Below are positions 26,475-35,904 of a stretch of 64,000 bases of DNA, one piece after another. The stretch's first letter is position 1. Each line of letters starts with the position of its first letter. The stretch is from Bin55 sp965199895 (GTDB taxonomy: Bacteria > Pseudomonadota > Gammaproteobacteria > Pseudomonadales > Azotimanducaceae): NCBI GenBank assembly GCA_965199895.1, contig CBDATJ010000013.1, forward strand, positions 22,215-86,214, written 5' to 3'. The position numbers and the translations under genes are program-made. The notes under the pieces were generated by a model, which was not told where the DNA came from, ran no database searches, and saw only the letters and a program-made list of their open reading frames with translations.

Positions 26475-26681
26475 TTGATCAACGCCCACGAAAATGAGCA
26501 AAAAATCGAACGGCTTCGCATTGAGCACCGAGATTTGGACGAAGTCATCGCAGTATTGATAAAAACTGGCCATGATGACGAGATGCGAATACAACGCCTG
26601 AAGAAACAAAAGCTCAGAATTCGTGACCAGATCGTTCGGCTGGAGAGCAAGCTTCCCACTAGTGCAGCGGCTAGCAAATAA
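26475..26681 (+). CDS. YdcH/DUF465 small coiled-coil protein
   Basis: 68 aa from a TTG start with GAGGAG 6 bases upstream. A longer frame from 26337 exists, but its first 46 codons do not look like the family. The body IERLRIEHRDLDEVIAVLI...DDEMRIQRLKKQKLRIRDQI has the DUF465 pattern of one long helix pair with L..EH..LD and the basic KK.KL..RD.I block. The function of the family is unknown. Confidence 0.8.
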   Translation: MINAHENEQKIERLRIEHRDLDEVIAVLIKTGHDDEMRIQRLKKQKLRIRDQIVRLESKLPTSAAASK

Positions 26682-26898
26682 ACGCTAGTCGGATCTGGCG
26701 AACACAAGCTCTCTCCGATTCGTCTACAGCACTGTTTGTGCACCGGGATACCCAAGCTGCGCTTGGTTTGTTGGCTATTAGCCAATTTCACAGAAAATTA
26801 TTGATGTTTTTATGATGCTCATTACAGTGTGCGTTAGTGTGAATGGAGCATTGAAAGTTAGTGATTAACCGGTCTAAACTAGTCGACGAGACTCTTTG

Positions 26899-27504
26899 AT
26901 GGATGTTTTGTGTTTGGACTTAGAGGGAGTATTGGTACCGGAGCTTTGGATGGAACTCTCCACCGCAACCGGTGTAAAAGAACTAGGATTAACAACACGA
27001 GATATCGCAGATTACGATGAACTGATGAGTATTCGTATTAAAGCACTCGATGAGCACGACATTGGATTTGATCGTGTAAGCGATGTATTGCACGAAGCAA
27101 ATCCGTTTCCGGGTGCGGCAGAGTTCTTGGGTTGGGCGCGCTCAATCTTTCAAGTTTCTATCTTGTCTGATACTTTTTACGAGTTTGCAATGCCAGTGAT
27201 GAAGAAACTAAACCAGCCATTCTTGTTGTGCCATCACTTGATCGTTGAGAACAACAAGATTAAGGGTTATCGTCGGCGACAAGATGACCCGAAAACTAAG
27301 GTAGTGAACGCGCTCCGTTCTTTAGCACTTACCGTTTATGCTTCCGGAGATTCCTACAACGATGTTGGTATGATCAGTGCAGCCCACCAGGGATGGTTCT
27401 TTAATCCCCCCCAGATTGTCATGGATGACCATCCTAGCATAGAACACGTTGCGAACTACGATGAACTTCGTGAACGGTTGATTACAGTGACGGTTAGCAA
27501 GTAG
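26899..27504 (+). CDS. thrH: phosphoserine phosphatase / homoserine phosphotransferase (ThrH)
   Basis: 201 aa from the ATG at 26899 (a TTG stands one codon upstream). HAD-family motifs are DLEGVLVPE (nucleophile Asp7, acid Glu9; the Glu in place of the second Asp is characteristic of ThrH), SILSDTF, and DPKTK...YASGDSYNDVGM. ThrH removes phosphate from phosphoserine and can transfer it to homoserine, linking serine and threonine synthesis. The gene lies just ahead of prpB (9 bp) and may be cotranscribed with the methylcitrate genes. Confidence 0.92.
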   Translation: MDVLCLDLEGVLVPELWMELSTATGVKELGLTTRDIADYDELMSIRIKALDEHDIGFDRVSDVLHEANPFPGAAEFLGWARSIFQVSILSDTFYEFAMPVMKKLNQPFLLCHHLIVENNKIKGYRRRQDDPKTKVVNALRSLALTVYASGDSYNDVGMISAAHQGWFFNPPQIVMDDHPSIEHVANYDELRERLITVTVSK

Positions 27505-27513
27505 GGTAGGGTG

Positions 27514-28383
27514 ATGGCTAAGACCACGGAGCTGTTTTGGAAAGCGTTAAAGGAAGAAAATCCACTACAAATAGTGGGAACCATCAACGCTTATTCTGCG
27601 ATGCTAGCCGAGTCTCAAGGCTTTCGATGTGTGTATTTGTCGGGTGGTGGTGTCGCTGCTGCCTCTTACGGTTTACCAGATCTTGGTATTACCACGATGG
27701 AAGACGTACTCACTGATGCAGCACGGATCACTAATGCTACCGAGCTACCGCTTTTGGTCGATGTTGATACCGGCTGGGGCGGATCTTTCAATATCGCTCG
27801 TACTATAAGAGAGTTTGAGAAATGTGGTGTTGCCGGTGTTCACATTGAAGATCAAGTGGCACAAAAACGTTGTGGACATCGACCCCGAAAGGAAATTGTC
27901 TCTACAGAAGAAATGTGTGCACGTATTCACGCAGCAGTTGATGCACGGATCGATGAGTCGCTTGTAATCATGGCAAGAACTGATGCTCTTGCTGTTTCAG
28001 GGCTGAACGAAGTGGTGGAGCGAGTGGGACGCTTCAGTGAAGCGGGAGCCAATGCTATCTTTGCAGAAGCTATGACTGACATTGAGATGTATCAGTCTGT
28101 GGTGGATGCTGTGGATGTTCCAGTGCTTGCCAACTTAACCGAATTTGGTGAAACTCCGTTATATGGTCTAGATGAGTTGTCACAGGTCGGGGTAAGAATG
28201 GCTCTATATCCCTTGTCTGCGTTTCGAGCTATGTCTTTAGCTGCCGTTGATGTCTATCATGCAATCCGGAATCAAGGAACTCAACGCGATGTTGTGGAAA
28301 AGATGCAGACGCGCGAAGACCTTTATCAGGTACTCGGTTATCACGAATTTGAGAAAAAAATAGACGAAATGGTTGTGAGATAA
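27514..28383 (+). CDS. prpB: 2-methylisocitrate lyase
   Basis: 289 aa. An ICL/PEP-mutase-fold protein with the active-site loop QKRCGHRP (Cys120), the metal-binding region LLVDVDTGWGG and the opening NAYSAMLAE. It splits 2-methylisocitrate into pyruvate and succinate, the last step of propionyl-CoA degradation through the methylcitrate cycle. An ATG at 27514 is preferred over the GTG one codon upstream. prpC follows after 4 bases and prpD after that. Confidence 0.95.
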   Translation: MAKTTELFWKALKEENPLQIVGTINAYSAMLAESQGFRCVYLSGGGVAAASYGLPDLGITTMEDVLTDAARITNATELPLLVDVDTGWGGSFNIARTIREFEKCGVAGVHIEDQVAQKRCGHRPRKEIVSTEEMCARIHAAVDARIDESLVIMARTDALAVSGLNEVVERVGRFSEAGANAIFAEAMTDIEMYQSVVDAVDVPVLANLTEFGETPLYGLDELSQVGVRMALYPLSAFRAMSLAAVDVYHAIRNQGTQRDVVEKMQTREDLYQVLGYHEFEKKIDEMVVR

Positions 28384-28387
28384 GCGA

Positions 28388-29512
28388 ATGGCAGAAAAGA
28401 AACTAGGCGGTGCAGGTCTACGCGGACAGGAAGCAGGAGAAACCTCGCTCTGTACGGTGGGTATCTCTGGATCTGGCCTTAACTATCGTGGTTATGACAT
28501 ATGTGAACTAGCTGAAAGCGCAAGCTTTGAGGAAGTCGCATATCTGATCCTCTACGGAGAATTACCTACCCAAAGTGAGTTAGATAATTTTCACCAAAGA
28601 CTCAGTAAATTAAGATGGTTACCTAAAGAAGTTAGAGATACACTTGAAAGCATTCCCGCCACCGCTCACCCCATGGAAGTCATGAGGACGGGTGTGTCGA
28701 TGCTGGGTAATTTTGAATCCGAAAACGATCAATCAGAGCAAATGCTGGTAGCTGAACGTCTTTTGGGTGCTTGTCCTTCGATAGTGAACTATTGGTATCG
28801 ATATAGCCATGATGGTGTGAGAGCAGAGTTAGATTCCCATGCAAATTCGATTGCCGATCACTTTTTGGAAAGTTTGTTGGGTAGGAACCCAACTGAACTT
28901 GCATCGAGGGTCATGGATGTTTCCTTGATTCTGTACGCGGAGCACGAATTTAATGCTTCTACGTTTACCGCAAGAGTATGTGCCTCGACGTTGAGTGATA
29001 TGTACTCTTGCATTACTGGAGCCATTGGTTCACTCAGGGGATCACTACACGGAGGGGCCAATGAAGCTGCAATGGAACTCATTCAAGAGTTTGAAAATGC
29101 TGATCAAGCGATTGAAGGTGTTCTGGGAATGCTTGAACGCAAAGAATTGATCATGGGATTTGGACACGCAGTCTATCGTGAATCTGACCCGCGCAGTCCC
29201 ATCATCAAAGGCTACGCAGAAAAGATAGCTGAAGAAGCAAATGATACGAAGTTGTATCCTATCGCATGTGCCATTGAAAAGCTAATGTGGGATGAGAAAA
29301 AACTATTCCCGAACGCAGATTTCTTCCACGCACCTGCTTATCACTTGTTGGGTATACCTACCAAGCTTTTCACACCCATCTTTGTGTGTTCACGTGTAGT
29401 GGGCTGGGCGGCTCACATCATGGAACAGCGTGCAAAGAATCGGATTATTCGACCCAGTGCTAAGTACGTCGGTCCAGAACTGCGTCCGTTTGTTCCGATT
29501 AAAGAACGCTGA
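28388..29512 (+). CDS. prpC: 2-methylcitrate synthase
   Basis: 374 aa, citrate-synthase fold. The landmarks are GLNYRGYDICELAE near the start, GSLRGSLHGGANEAAMELI (catalytic His of the 'LHGGANE' motif), MGFGHAVYRESDPRSPII (second His and Arg) and the short type-II length. It condenses propionyl-CoA with oxaloacetate. The very close spacing to prpB and prpD supports one operon. Confidence 0.95.
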   Translation: MAEKKLGGAGLRGQEAGETSLCTVGISGSGLNYRGYDICELAESASFEEVAYLILYGELPTQSELDNFHQRLSKLRWLPKEVRDTLESIPATAHPMEVMRTGVSMLGNFESENDQSEQMLVAERLLGACPSIVNYWYRYSHDGVRAELDSHANSIADHFLESLLGRNPTELASRVMDVSLILYAEHEFNASTFTARVCASTLSDMYSCITGAIGSLRGSLHGGANEAAMELIQEFENADQAIEGVLGMLERKELIMGFGHAVYRESDPRSPIIKGYAEKIAEEANDTKLYPIACAIEKLMWDEKKLFPNADFFHAPAYHLLGIPTKLFTPIFVCSRVVGWAAHIMEQRAKNRIIRPSAKYVGPELRPFVPIKER

Positions 29513-29528
29513 ATAGCATAGCGCTGTA

Positions 29529-30974
29529 GTGTCTTCAAACGTTGACTTAAATCAACGTCCGCAACCTGATCAGGTGTTGGTCGATATTGCTGACTATGTA
29601 GTCGATTCGGATGAAGTTTCTGATTTGGCTTATGAAACTGCCAGACTTTGTCTCATGGATACGTTGGGCTGTGGTTTTTTAGCTCTGACCTTCCCGGAGT
29701 GTACAAAGTTACTCGGACCTATTGTCCCAGGTACCAAAATTCCTAGTGGAGCGCGAGTTCCTGGGACTGCTTATGAGCTAGATCCAGTAAAAGCTGCATG
29801 GGATATTGGTTGCATTATTCGATGGTTGGACTACAACGATACTTGGCTTGCAGCAGAGTGGGGTCACCCTTCAGACAACTTGGGTGGGATCTTAGCAGTT
29901 GCTGATTTCTTTAGTCGCAAAGCTATCGATGATGGTAAACAACCCATGACGATGGATCATGTGCTCAAAGCCATGATCAAAGCACACGAGATACAAGGTT
30001 GTTTAGCATTAGAAAACGCATTCAATAGAGTAGGGCTAGACCACGTGTTGTTGGTGCGTGTTGCAACCACCGCAGTAGTCACTGCAATGATGGGTGGTAG
30101 CAGAGATCAAATCATCGATGCCCTATCGCACGCGTTTGTAGATGGCTCCAGTCTACGAACCTATCGCCACGCTCCTAATGCAGGACCACGAAAATCCTGG
30201 GCAGCAGGTGATGCAACCAGTCGTGGAGTTCGATTAGCTATGATCACCTTACAAGGAGAAATAGGATATCCTAGTGCACTCACTGCACCCGCGTGGGGGT
30301 TCTATGATGTGTCTTTTGGTGGAAAGTCATTTGAGTTTCAGCGAGACTATGGTACCTATGTGATGGAGAATGTTCTGTTCAAGATTTCATATCCGGCAGA
30401 GTTTCATTCCCAAACTGCAGTCGAAGCTGCAGTGAAACTTCATCCCAGGATGATTACAAGATTAGACGACATTGAGGAAATCGTACTCACCACTCATGAG
30501 TCGGCTATTCGCATCATTAGTAAAACTGGCCCCCTGAATAATCCCGCTGACCGAGATCACTGTTTGCAGTACATGGTTGCGATTGGATTACTGAAAGGGA
30601 ACTTAGTAGCCGAAGACTACGAAGATGATGTAGCAAGCGATCCCAGAGTGAATCAACTGCGATCATTGATGACCGTTCATGAAGATGAGTCTTATAGCAA
30701 GGACTACCACGATCCAGACAAACGTTCGATATCGAACCGCATTGAAGTGAAATTTAAAGATGGCACCTCCTCCGGTATCGAAGAAGTTCATTACCCCATT
30801 GGACATAGGGTACGTCGATCTGAAGGAATACCATTGCTAGAAGAAAAGTTCCGCCGCAACTTGAGGACGGTGTATTCGGAGCAGAAAGCAGACCAGATCT
30901 ACCAGACTCTCTCCGATTCGAGCTCATTGAAAGAACTTTCGGTCAACGAATTCATGGATATGCTCGCCACATAA
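29529..30974 (+). CDS. prpD: 2-methylcitrate dehydratase
   Basis: 481 aa, GTG start 16 bp after prpC. MmgE/PrpD family: the regions RWLDYNDTWLAAEWGHPSDN, HEIQGCLALENAFN and the C-terminal ...YPAEFHSQTAVEAA are characteristic of PrpD. It converts 2-methylcitrate to 2-methylaconitate; an aconitase does the rehydration. No acnD/prpF pair is present, so the PrpD-type cycle is used. No prpR-like regulator lies next to the operon. Confidence 0.94.
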   Translation: MSSNVDLNQRPQPDQVLVDIADYVVDSDEVSDLAYETARLCLMDTLGCGFLALTFPECTKLLGPIVPGTKIPSGARVPGTAYELDPVKAAWDIGCIIRWLDYNDTWLAAEWGHPSDNLGGILAVADFFSRKAIDDGKQPMTMDHVLKAMIKAHEIQGCLALENAFNRVGLDHVLLVRVATTAVVTAMMGGSRDQIIDALSHAFVDGSSLRTYRHAPNAGPRKSWAAGDATSRGVRLAMITLQGEIGYPSALTAPAWGFYDVSFGGKSFEFQRDYGTYVMENVLFKISYPAEFHSQTAVEAAVKLHPRMITRLDDIEEIVLTTHESAIRIISKTGPLNNPADRDHCLQYMVAIGLLKGNLVAEDYEDDVASDPRVNQLRSLMTVHEDESYSKDYHDPDKRSISNRIEVKFKDGTSSGIEEVHYPIGHRVRRSEGIPLLEEKFRRNLRTVYSEQKADQIYQTLSDSSSLKELSVNEFMDMLAT

Positions 30975-31961
30975 ACGCAGTCACTAGACTCTTCAAACAA
31001 AACTGAAGGGTTATTGCTTGATACAATCAAGCTGAACTTCTTGAATGGGTTCAAATGATGACACCCAGTACACCTACACATCCAAAGTTCCGTCTCCTGG
31101 TAGCCTCGCTCATTTTAGATGTGATAGTACATGCTTTTTAGAATGAGACCTATGTACTAGAAGAATACCAGAACTCTAGCGTCTCGTAGTTTGGATCCTA
31201 CTTACGAAGTTACAAGTGACTCACTCTACTGAAGCAGAGTTCTGTATTTCCGCCTCCTACATTAAGAACCCACTAGGGAGAACTCGGAGAGTATGAGGTT
31301 GATTGAGCATTGGAGACGAGGCATCACTCAATACTCTACTCCACTTCAAATTCCATCATGTAACAAGAGAAGTGGAAATAAAGTAATTTCTAGAGCACAT
31401 CGGAAGTTTCTGAAGTAGGCAATTGGTGGAAATCCCTGATAGTTCTTCTTGGTGATGAAATTGACTACTCCAGCAATCGAATGAACACCACTCACAGGTA
31501 AAACAATCAATTTGCTTTAGAAGTTTGCTGAGATAGTGCAAAGTTTGAATAAAGTGTGAACTATTGAGTCTCCATGCTCTAGATTTTGGAGAATTGGTGC
31601 AGTGAAAAAAGTTAGATTCGGGTCCAGTAGTACACTGCTCACAATGTTAGTGCTCTGTTGAATTAGGCTAAAGATACACGTGGTGCACGCGGCGAACAAC
31701 CTTGGTTGTAAGAACAATTGTGACTTGATACAGGGAACAGTCCCAAACACTCTCCCTGTTCCAGAGATGAAAATGTATTAGGGAGAGTCAGATATAGGTC
31801 TTATAACGGAAGGTGCAGCGCTCTAGCGGAATAGTTGACACAAAACATCCTGAAGGAGAGAAAACGGAGTTAATGGATGGTGCGATATAGGGGTGAGTAT
31901 GAACATGCCTCAGGCGATGCCTGGTTTACAGTAGCAGTTTACAGACCAGAATGTTTCACTG
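30975..31961. other. ~1-kb gap without a gene
   Basis: Only short frames on both strands, none with recognisable features. A small hairpin after prpD (GCTTGA 31016-31021, TCAAGC 31027-31032) has no T-run. A second structured spot is listed separately. The 3' part is the downstream region of the nuclease-like gene that ends at 31962. The DNA looks like decayed or spacer sequence of the accessory island. Confidence 0.45.
31731..31787. repeat. overlapping inverted repeats (mutually exclusive hairpins)
   Basis: GGAACAG (31734-31740) can pair with CTGTTCC (31756-31762), or CTCTCCCT (31750-31757) can pair with AGGGAGAG (31780-31787). The two stems share bases, so only one can form at a time. No gene starts just downstream, so a regulatory role is unsupported. 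Confidence 0.35.
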
Positions 31962-33278
31962 TTACTTGCGAGGGTTGAGTTTTCCTGTTGGCAACCAGTA
32001 GTCGAAGTCCTTCTCTTTTGTCAATGGAGGATTGACAAGGCGTGAAGCGATGTCCAAAAATATTATTTTTTCTCTGTTGTTTATTCCTCTATAGTACACT
32101 TCAAGATCAGCACATTTTCCCTTCGTCCAAGAACTCCGATTCCTCTGTGGACGGGGATCTTCAGGACGACAAATAAATTTCTTACAAGAATCTTCTAAGA
32201 GTTCCATGTATTTTTCTGTACCTGCTTCATGATGTCGAGCGAAACAAGTTATGAGTTCTATCATAACTCTTGAGGCATAACGTTGTACAATCCAAGTGTC
32301 GGAACCGAATCTGTAAGCCCGGGGTAGTTCCTTTGCACTAAGTACAGTACCATCATCTAGAATGAGCTGCTCGTGTGAAGTGGCATTATCGTGTCCACTG
32401 CTTGGTGGGGCATCCTGTGTTGCACCAGTGTGAGATTGAATAGAAGTTTGAGAAGATCTAGATTCACTATTGGTTTCTTGATTATTGCGAGTGGAGTCAG
32501 CTTCAAATGAGGCCGCAGCAGGTGTTTCGTCTGGTTCACGGTTAGCAAACTTCATAAAACTATCTGATTGGTACTCTTTAAAAGCACGTTTCAATACATC
32601 CTGAAATTCAGGCAAATTCTTTGCTGATAAACTTTGAGGTATGGTGAGCATCGGGTCTGCTTGGCGTAATTGACCTAACAGGTGTCTAGTAAACTGAGGA
32701 GAAGGATTAGTGGGTAGTGTGGAAAACCAACTTTTAATCGCTTCCTTCAGCTGAACTTGTTCAACCTTTTTCTTTGCATCATCGAGGGAAAATGTGGAAC
32801 CCAGGAAAGCATGCAGAACTTCTGCATCTTCTGTGGAAGGGTTCCTAGCATCAAAGTCCAAACATGGTTTCGAGACTAGTTGATTTGTACGTTGATCTTT
32901 GAGATACCATCGGAAACTGACTCCATTCGTAATTACACCGATCTGTGCGGATGAGTGTGCTACATACCCATTGAGCTGTGAGAAAAATCTCTCATCGGTA
33001 ATACTACTGGTTGATCGCTGTTTAGCTTCGATAATGATCACCAAAGTTCCATTGGAGTCGAATAGTGCATAGTCAACGGTGCGATTACCTCCAGATAGAT
33101 CAACTCTATATTCCTGGCGGCAAACTTTGGGATTTCTAATATCCCAACCTATTGTTTCAAGGAAAGGATTTATTAGTGAGGCACGAGTCTCCATCTCTGA
33201 ATGAACTTCTGGTGCTCTCTCTCGTACAATCTCGGCAAAATCTCGAAGATCCACAAGTAACTGATTAACAGTGGTCAT
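31962..33278 (-). CDS. PD-(D/E)XK nuclease-like protein with novel C-terminal domain
   Basis: 438 aa. The N-terminal ~180 residues resemble the type I restriction HsdR N-terminal domain: E-x-R-x3-INPFLETIGWD, then TVDYALFDSNG (Asp69), IIIEAKQ (Glu84, Lys86), QLNGY and IGVITNG. This is a complete PD-(D/E)XK core. A low-complexity Ser/Gln/Asn linker (~250-300) follows, then a ~134-residue domain (305-438): DGTVLSAK..PRAYRFGSDTW...CFARHHEAG...KDFDYWLP. The domain is unknown to me. There is no helicase or methyltransferase partner. A related protein with two copies of the domain lies upstream at 34153-35904. Likely function, by inference, is DNA cleavage in defence. Confidence 0.85.
   Translation of the reverse strand: MTTVNQLLVDLRDFAEIVRERAPEVHSEMETRASLINPFLETIGWDIRNPKVCRQEYRVDLSGGNRTVDYALFDSNGTLVIIIEAKQRSTSSITDERFFSQLNGYVAHSSAQIGVITNGVSFRWYLKDQRTNQLVSKPCLDFDARNPSTEDAEVLHAFLGSTFSLDDAKKKVEQVQLKEAIKSWFSTLPTNPSPQFTRHLLGQLRQADPMLTIPQSLSAKNLPEFQDVLKRAFKEYQSDSFMKFANREPDETPAAASFEADSTRNNQETNSESRSSQTSIQSHTGATQDAPPSSGHDNATSHEQLILDDGTVLSAKELPRAYRFGSDTWIVQRYASRVMIELITCFARHHEAGTEKYMELLEDSCKKFICRPEDPRPQRNRSSWTKGKCADLEVYYRGINNREKIIFLDIASRLVNPPLTKEKDFDYWLPTGKLNPRK
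31965..32366 (-). repeat. C-terminal domain copy (one of three) in the nuclease-like pair
   Basis: Encodes residues 305-438. It is strikingly similar at DNA level to the second copy in the neighbouring gene, e.g. around 32280-32340 versus 34473-34545, where most bases match. This suggests recent duplication or gene conversion. Confidence 0.75.
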
Positions 33279-34152
33279 TTTAGCAGCAGTCGATAGTAGA
33301 GTAAATATTTTAACATGTTTGGTAACTCAGTACATCTAATGACAACTGAGACCATGAAATCTGGTGCATAGATTTAAAATCTAGATTGTTCGACCTATTC
33401 ACGCAGCTAGGTCATAATCCATTTGATGTATACCATCATTGAGTCAGTACGGACTTTCCAATCACAATATTCATTGGGAATGCACTTTTTTGGAGTATAG
33501 TTATGAGGAGACTTGTTTTCTGAGTGTCACTGAACACGTTGTATCACGGATTTGTGAATCATTGGACAGAGGTGCTCATCATTCCGATAGTAAAGGAAGG
33601 GGGTGTATGTTGGTGAATCGGCTTTCTTCTACTATTCTCATCGCATTCGATTGTGATATTGATGATAGAGTCTTATGAGTATCTTTGCATTCATTCTCAT
33701 AACTTGAAATACCTCATTTTTCCATCGGGAATACCCAGATTCGGAAACATCCAGTCACTCGCAAAGAGGAACAAGGTCCTCTCAGTAGATTCTTCAAGAA
33801 TCATTGGATAACGTTCTCGGATGTACCGCACGCAATATATCAGTCGCTATTTTTAAAGGTATTTTTCTCTAGACGTTCTACTCGCGCCCCAGCTTCAAGT
33901 ATTCGCCTAGCTTATGGACGGTGTCGATTCAGCCGATGTTCCTGGATCCATCTACTAGCATACCAGGGATACTTGAGATCCTTACAAAGTTCCGTCTGCG
34001 ATATACCAGAATTTAGGGCTACGTTACGGCGTTACGCTTAAAAATTGGACGTGAATGTTCTCGAGTTCTCATCAGATTGCATCTCCTAAAAGAATTGTTT
34101 AGGCACACTCTACTTCCCGCTCAGATCCCTTCGACTCTGAGTTCTACAATAG
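33279..34152. other. 874-bp gap between the two nuclease-like genes
   Basis: No recognisable gene. A 79-codon plus-strand frame at 33439-33678 has no family features. No obvious copy of the neighbouring domain was found here. It may hold the promoter of the 438-aa gene, but no clear hexamers were identified. Confidence 0.45.
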
Positions 34153-35904
34153 TCAATTTTGTTTTCTAAACCGATTTGTTGCTGGAATCCAGTAGTCATA
34201 ATCTTTGCCCTTTGACAAAGGAGGTTGAACCATTCTTGCTGCATCATCTATAAGGTGGGCCATTGTGCTATTGTTCATAGATTTGAATCTGAAGTACACA
34301 ATTTGATCAGCACACGAGACTCTACTCCAATATTCGGAAAAACTTGCAGTAATGGATTGACGTACGTATTTCCGACATTGTTGAGTTAGTAGTTGAATGT
34401 ATACTTCTGGGCCAGTTGAATGGCTTCTTGCGAATCTATCAATAAGCTCCAGCAAAACTGCTTTGGCAGAACGTTGTACAATCCAAGTGTCTGTTCCCAA
34501 TCTGTAAGCCCGGGGTTGTTTCTTAGCACTGAGTACTGTGCCATCATGAAGTTTGAGCAGTTCGTCTGACGAGGTGTTTTCGGGTACGGTAGCGGAAGAA
34601 TCACTTGTAGTACTTGGGGTGTTCCTAAAACCGAAAGGTAGCCAAAAGTCGTAGTCTCGAACTCGTTCTATCGCAGGTTCAACAAGATCTGCAGCATTGA
34701 AAAGGAAGCGAACTCTGTTTTCATTGTTCACACCATTCCAAATCCAAAATTGTTTGCCTTGATAGTTCTTACCATGCCAAGTTTTTGAAGTGGTAGTTGG
34801 TTTAGAAGAAGAAGGTCTCACAATCCAGCTTTTTAGTTCAGAGAGTTGGTCCATATAAGCTCGTGGACCTTGGTTTGTATTACGTGCGAAACAATCCAAT
34901 AATTCTCTGAATGTGGTGCCAGCACTTGGACATACCTTCCACTCTGAAGATTTGAATCGGTATGCTCTTTTGTTTGTATGGTCAGCGTACAGAACCTCAC
35001 CACTAGGTAACGTAAGTTGCTTCTTCTGAGTTAAATCGTATTGTTTCGTTTTGTTATGGTCACTATGCGGTTTCGTTGGTTTTTCTTTTTTTGTCTTCTG
35101 GTTGGGAGGAGGTGAGGACCGAACAGAAGAGAGAGGAGACGGTGGCGTGCCAACATCGGGAGATGAAGAAGCAGAGCTAGCGTTACCATGTTCCTTGATA
35201 CTACCAATAGCACGTTTGACCAAGGCTTGATAATCGGTAGTAGTCTGGGATGAAAGTTTAAGAGGCAAAGGTTCTGCAGGGTTGGTTCGCTCCATTTCCG
35301 TGAGTACAAACTTCGTAAACTCAGGGGAAGGCATCTCCTTCATTTCAGCAATCCAATCTTTTACCCTAGATTCAAGTTTAACGAGACCAATTTTCTCCTT
35401 GACATTGGAAGGAGAAAAGGAGGTGCGCACCAGAGCACTAAGGATCAGAGCATTCTGAGGTGTGGGGTTCCTTGCGTCAAAATTCAAAAAAGGATCCTTG
35501 TGAAGGTGGCTAGAACCTTCTTTCCTCACAAACCACAGGTACTTACAACCGTCAGTGATTACTCCAATTTCTGCATTTTCCGATTGTGCAAAGTAGCTGT
35601 GCAATTGATTGAAGGTTTGTTGAATGTTGTGGTCTTTGAGCTTGACCTTGGCTTCGATGAGGATCACAGAATTGTCTCTCGAATCCTTTAGAGCGTAATC
35701 TACTCTTTGATTCCCTCTCAGATCTGCTATGGCTTCCACTTCACAAATTTCTGGATCTCGTACATCCCAGTCCAGTTGATTTAGAAATGGATCGATCAGG
35801 GACAATTTTCGCTTGTGCTCAGTTGCATCAGACAATTTCTTGTCTCTAGATATGACAGTTGAGGCAAATTTCTGAAGTTTGGTAAAGAGCTGGTCAGGGT
35901 CCAC
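34153..35904 (-). CDS. PD-(D/E)XK nuclease-like protein with duplicated C-terminal domain
   Basis: 583 aa, paralogue of the 438-aa protein. The N-terminal nuclease motifs fall at identical residue numbers: RVDYALKD (Asp69), ILIEAK (Glu84, Lys86), NQLHSYF and IGVITDG. A linker rich in Ser, Pro and Lys (~250-295) leads to two tandem copies of the unknown domain: 297-428 (SGEVLYAD..KRAYRFKSSEW ... DYDFWLPFGF) and 450-583 (DGTVLSAKKQPRAYRLGTDTW ... DYDYWIP). The second copy is much closer to the single copy in the 438-aa protein than to the first copy. The architecture suggests a nuclease with duplicated recognition modules. Function inferred only. Confidence 0.85.
   Translation of the reverse strand: MDPDQLFTKLQKFASTVISRDKKLSDATEHKRKLSLIDPFLNQLDWDVRDPEICEVEAIADLRGNQRVDYALKDSRDNSVILIEAKVKLKDHNIQQTFNQLHSYFAQSENAEIGVITDGCKYLWFVRKEGSSHLHKDPFLNFDARNPTPQNALILSALVRTSFSPSNVKEKIGLVKLESRVKDWIAEMKEMPSPEFTKFVLTEMERTNPAEPLPLKLSSQTTTDYQALVKRAIGSIKEHGNASSASSSPDVGTPPSPLSSVRSSPPPNQKTKKEKPTKPHSDHNKTKQYDLTQKKQLTLPSGEVLYADHTNKRAYRFKSSEWKVCPSAGTTFRELLDCFARNTNQGPRAYMDQLSELKSWIVRPSSSKPTTTSKTWHGKNYQGKQFWIWNGVNNENRVRFLFNAADLVEPAIERVRDYDFWLPFGFRNTPSTTSDSSATVPENTSSDELLKLHDGTVLSAKKQPRAYRLGTDTWIVQRSAKAVLLELIDRFARSHSTGPEVYIQLLTQQCRKYVRQSITASFSEYWSRVSCADQIVYFRFKSMNNSTMAHLIDDAARMVQPPLSKGKDYDYWIPATNRFRKQN
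34156..35016 (-). repeat. two tandem copies of the unknown domain
   Basis: Residues 297-428 (34621-35016) and 450-583 (34156-34557) of the 583-aa protein, joined by a short Ser/Thr-rich spacer. Shared positions include G..L.A, RAYR, W.V, ELLDCFAR/ELIDRFAR, G...Y...L, and DYD.W.P. Confidence 0.75.

Noticed and set aside
33439..33678. 79-codon plus-strand frame between the nuclease-like genes
   Set aside because: No recognisable motif or start signal; could be chance in 870 bases.
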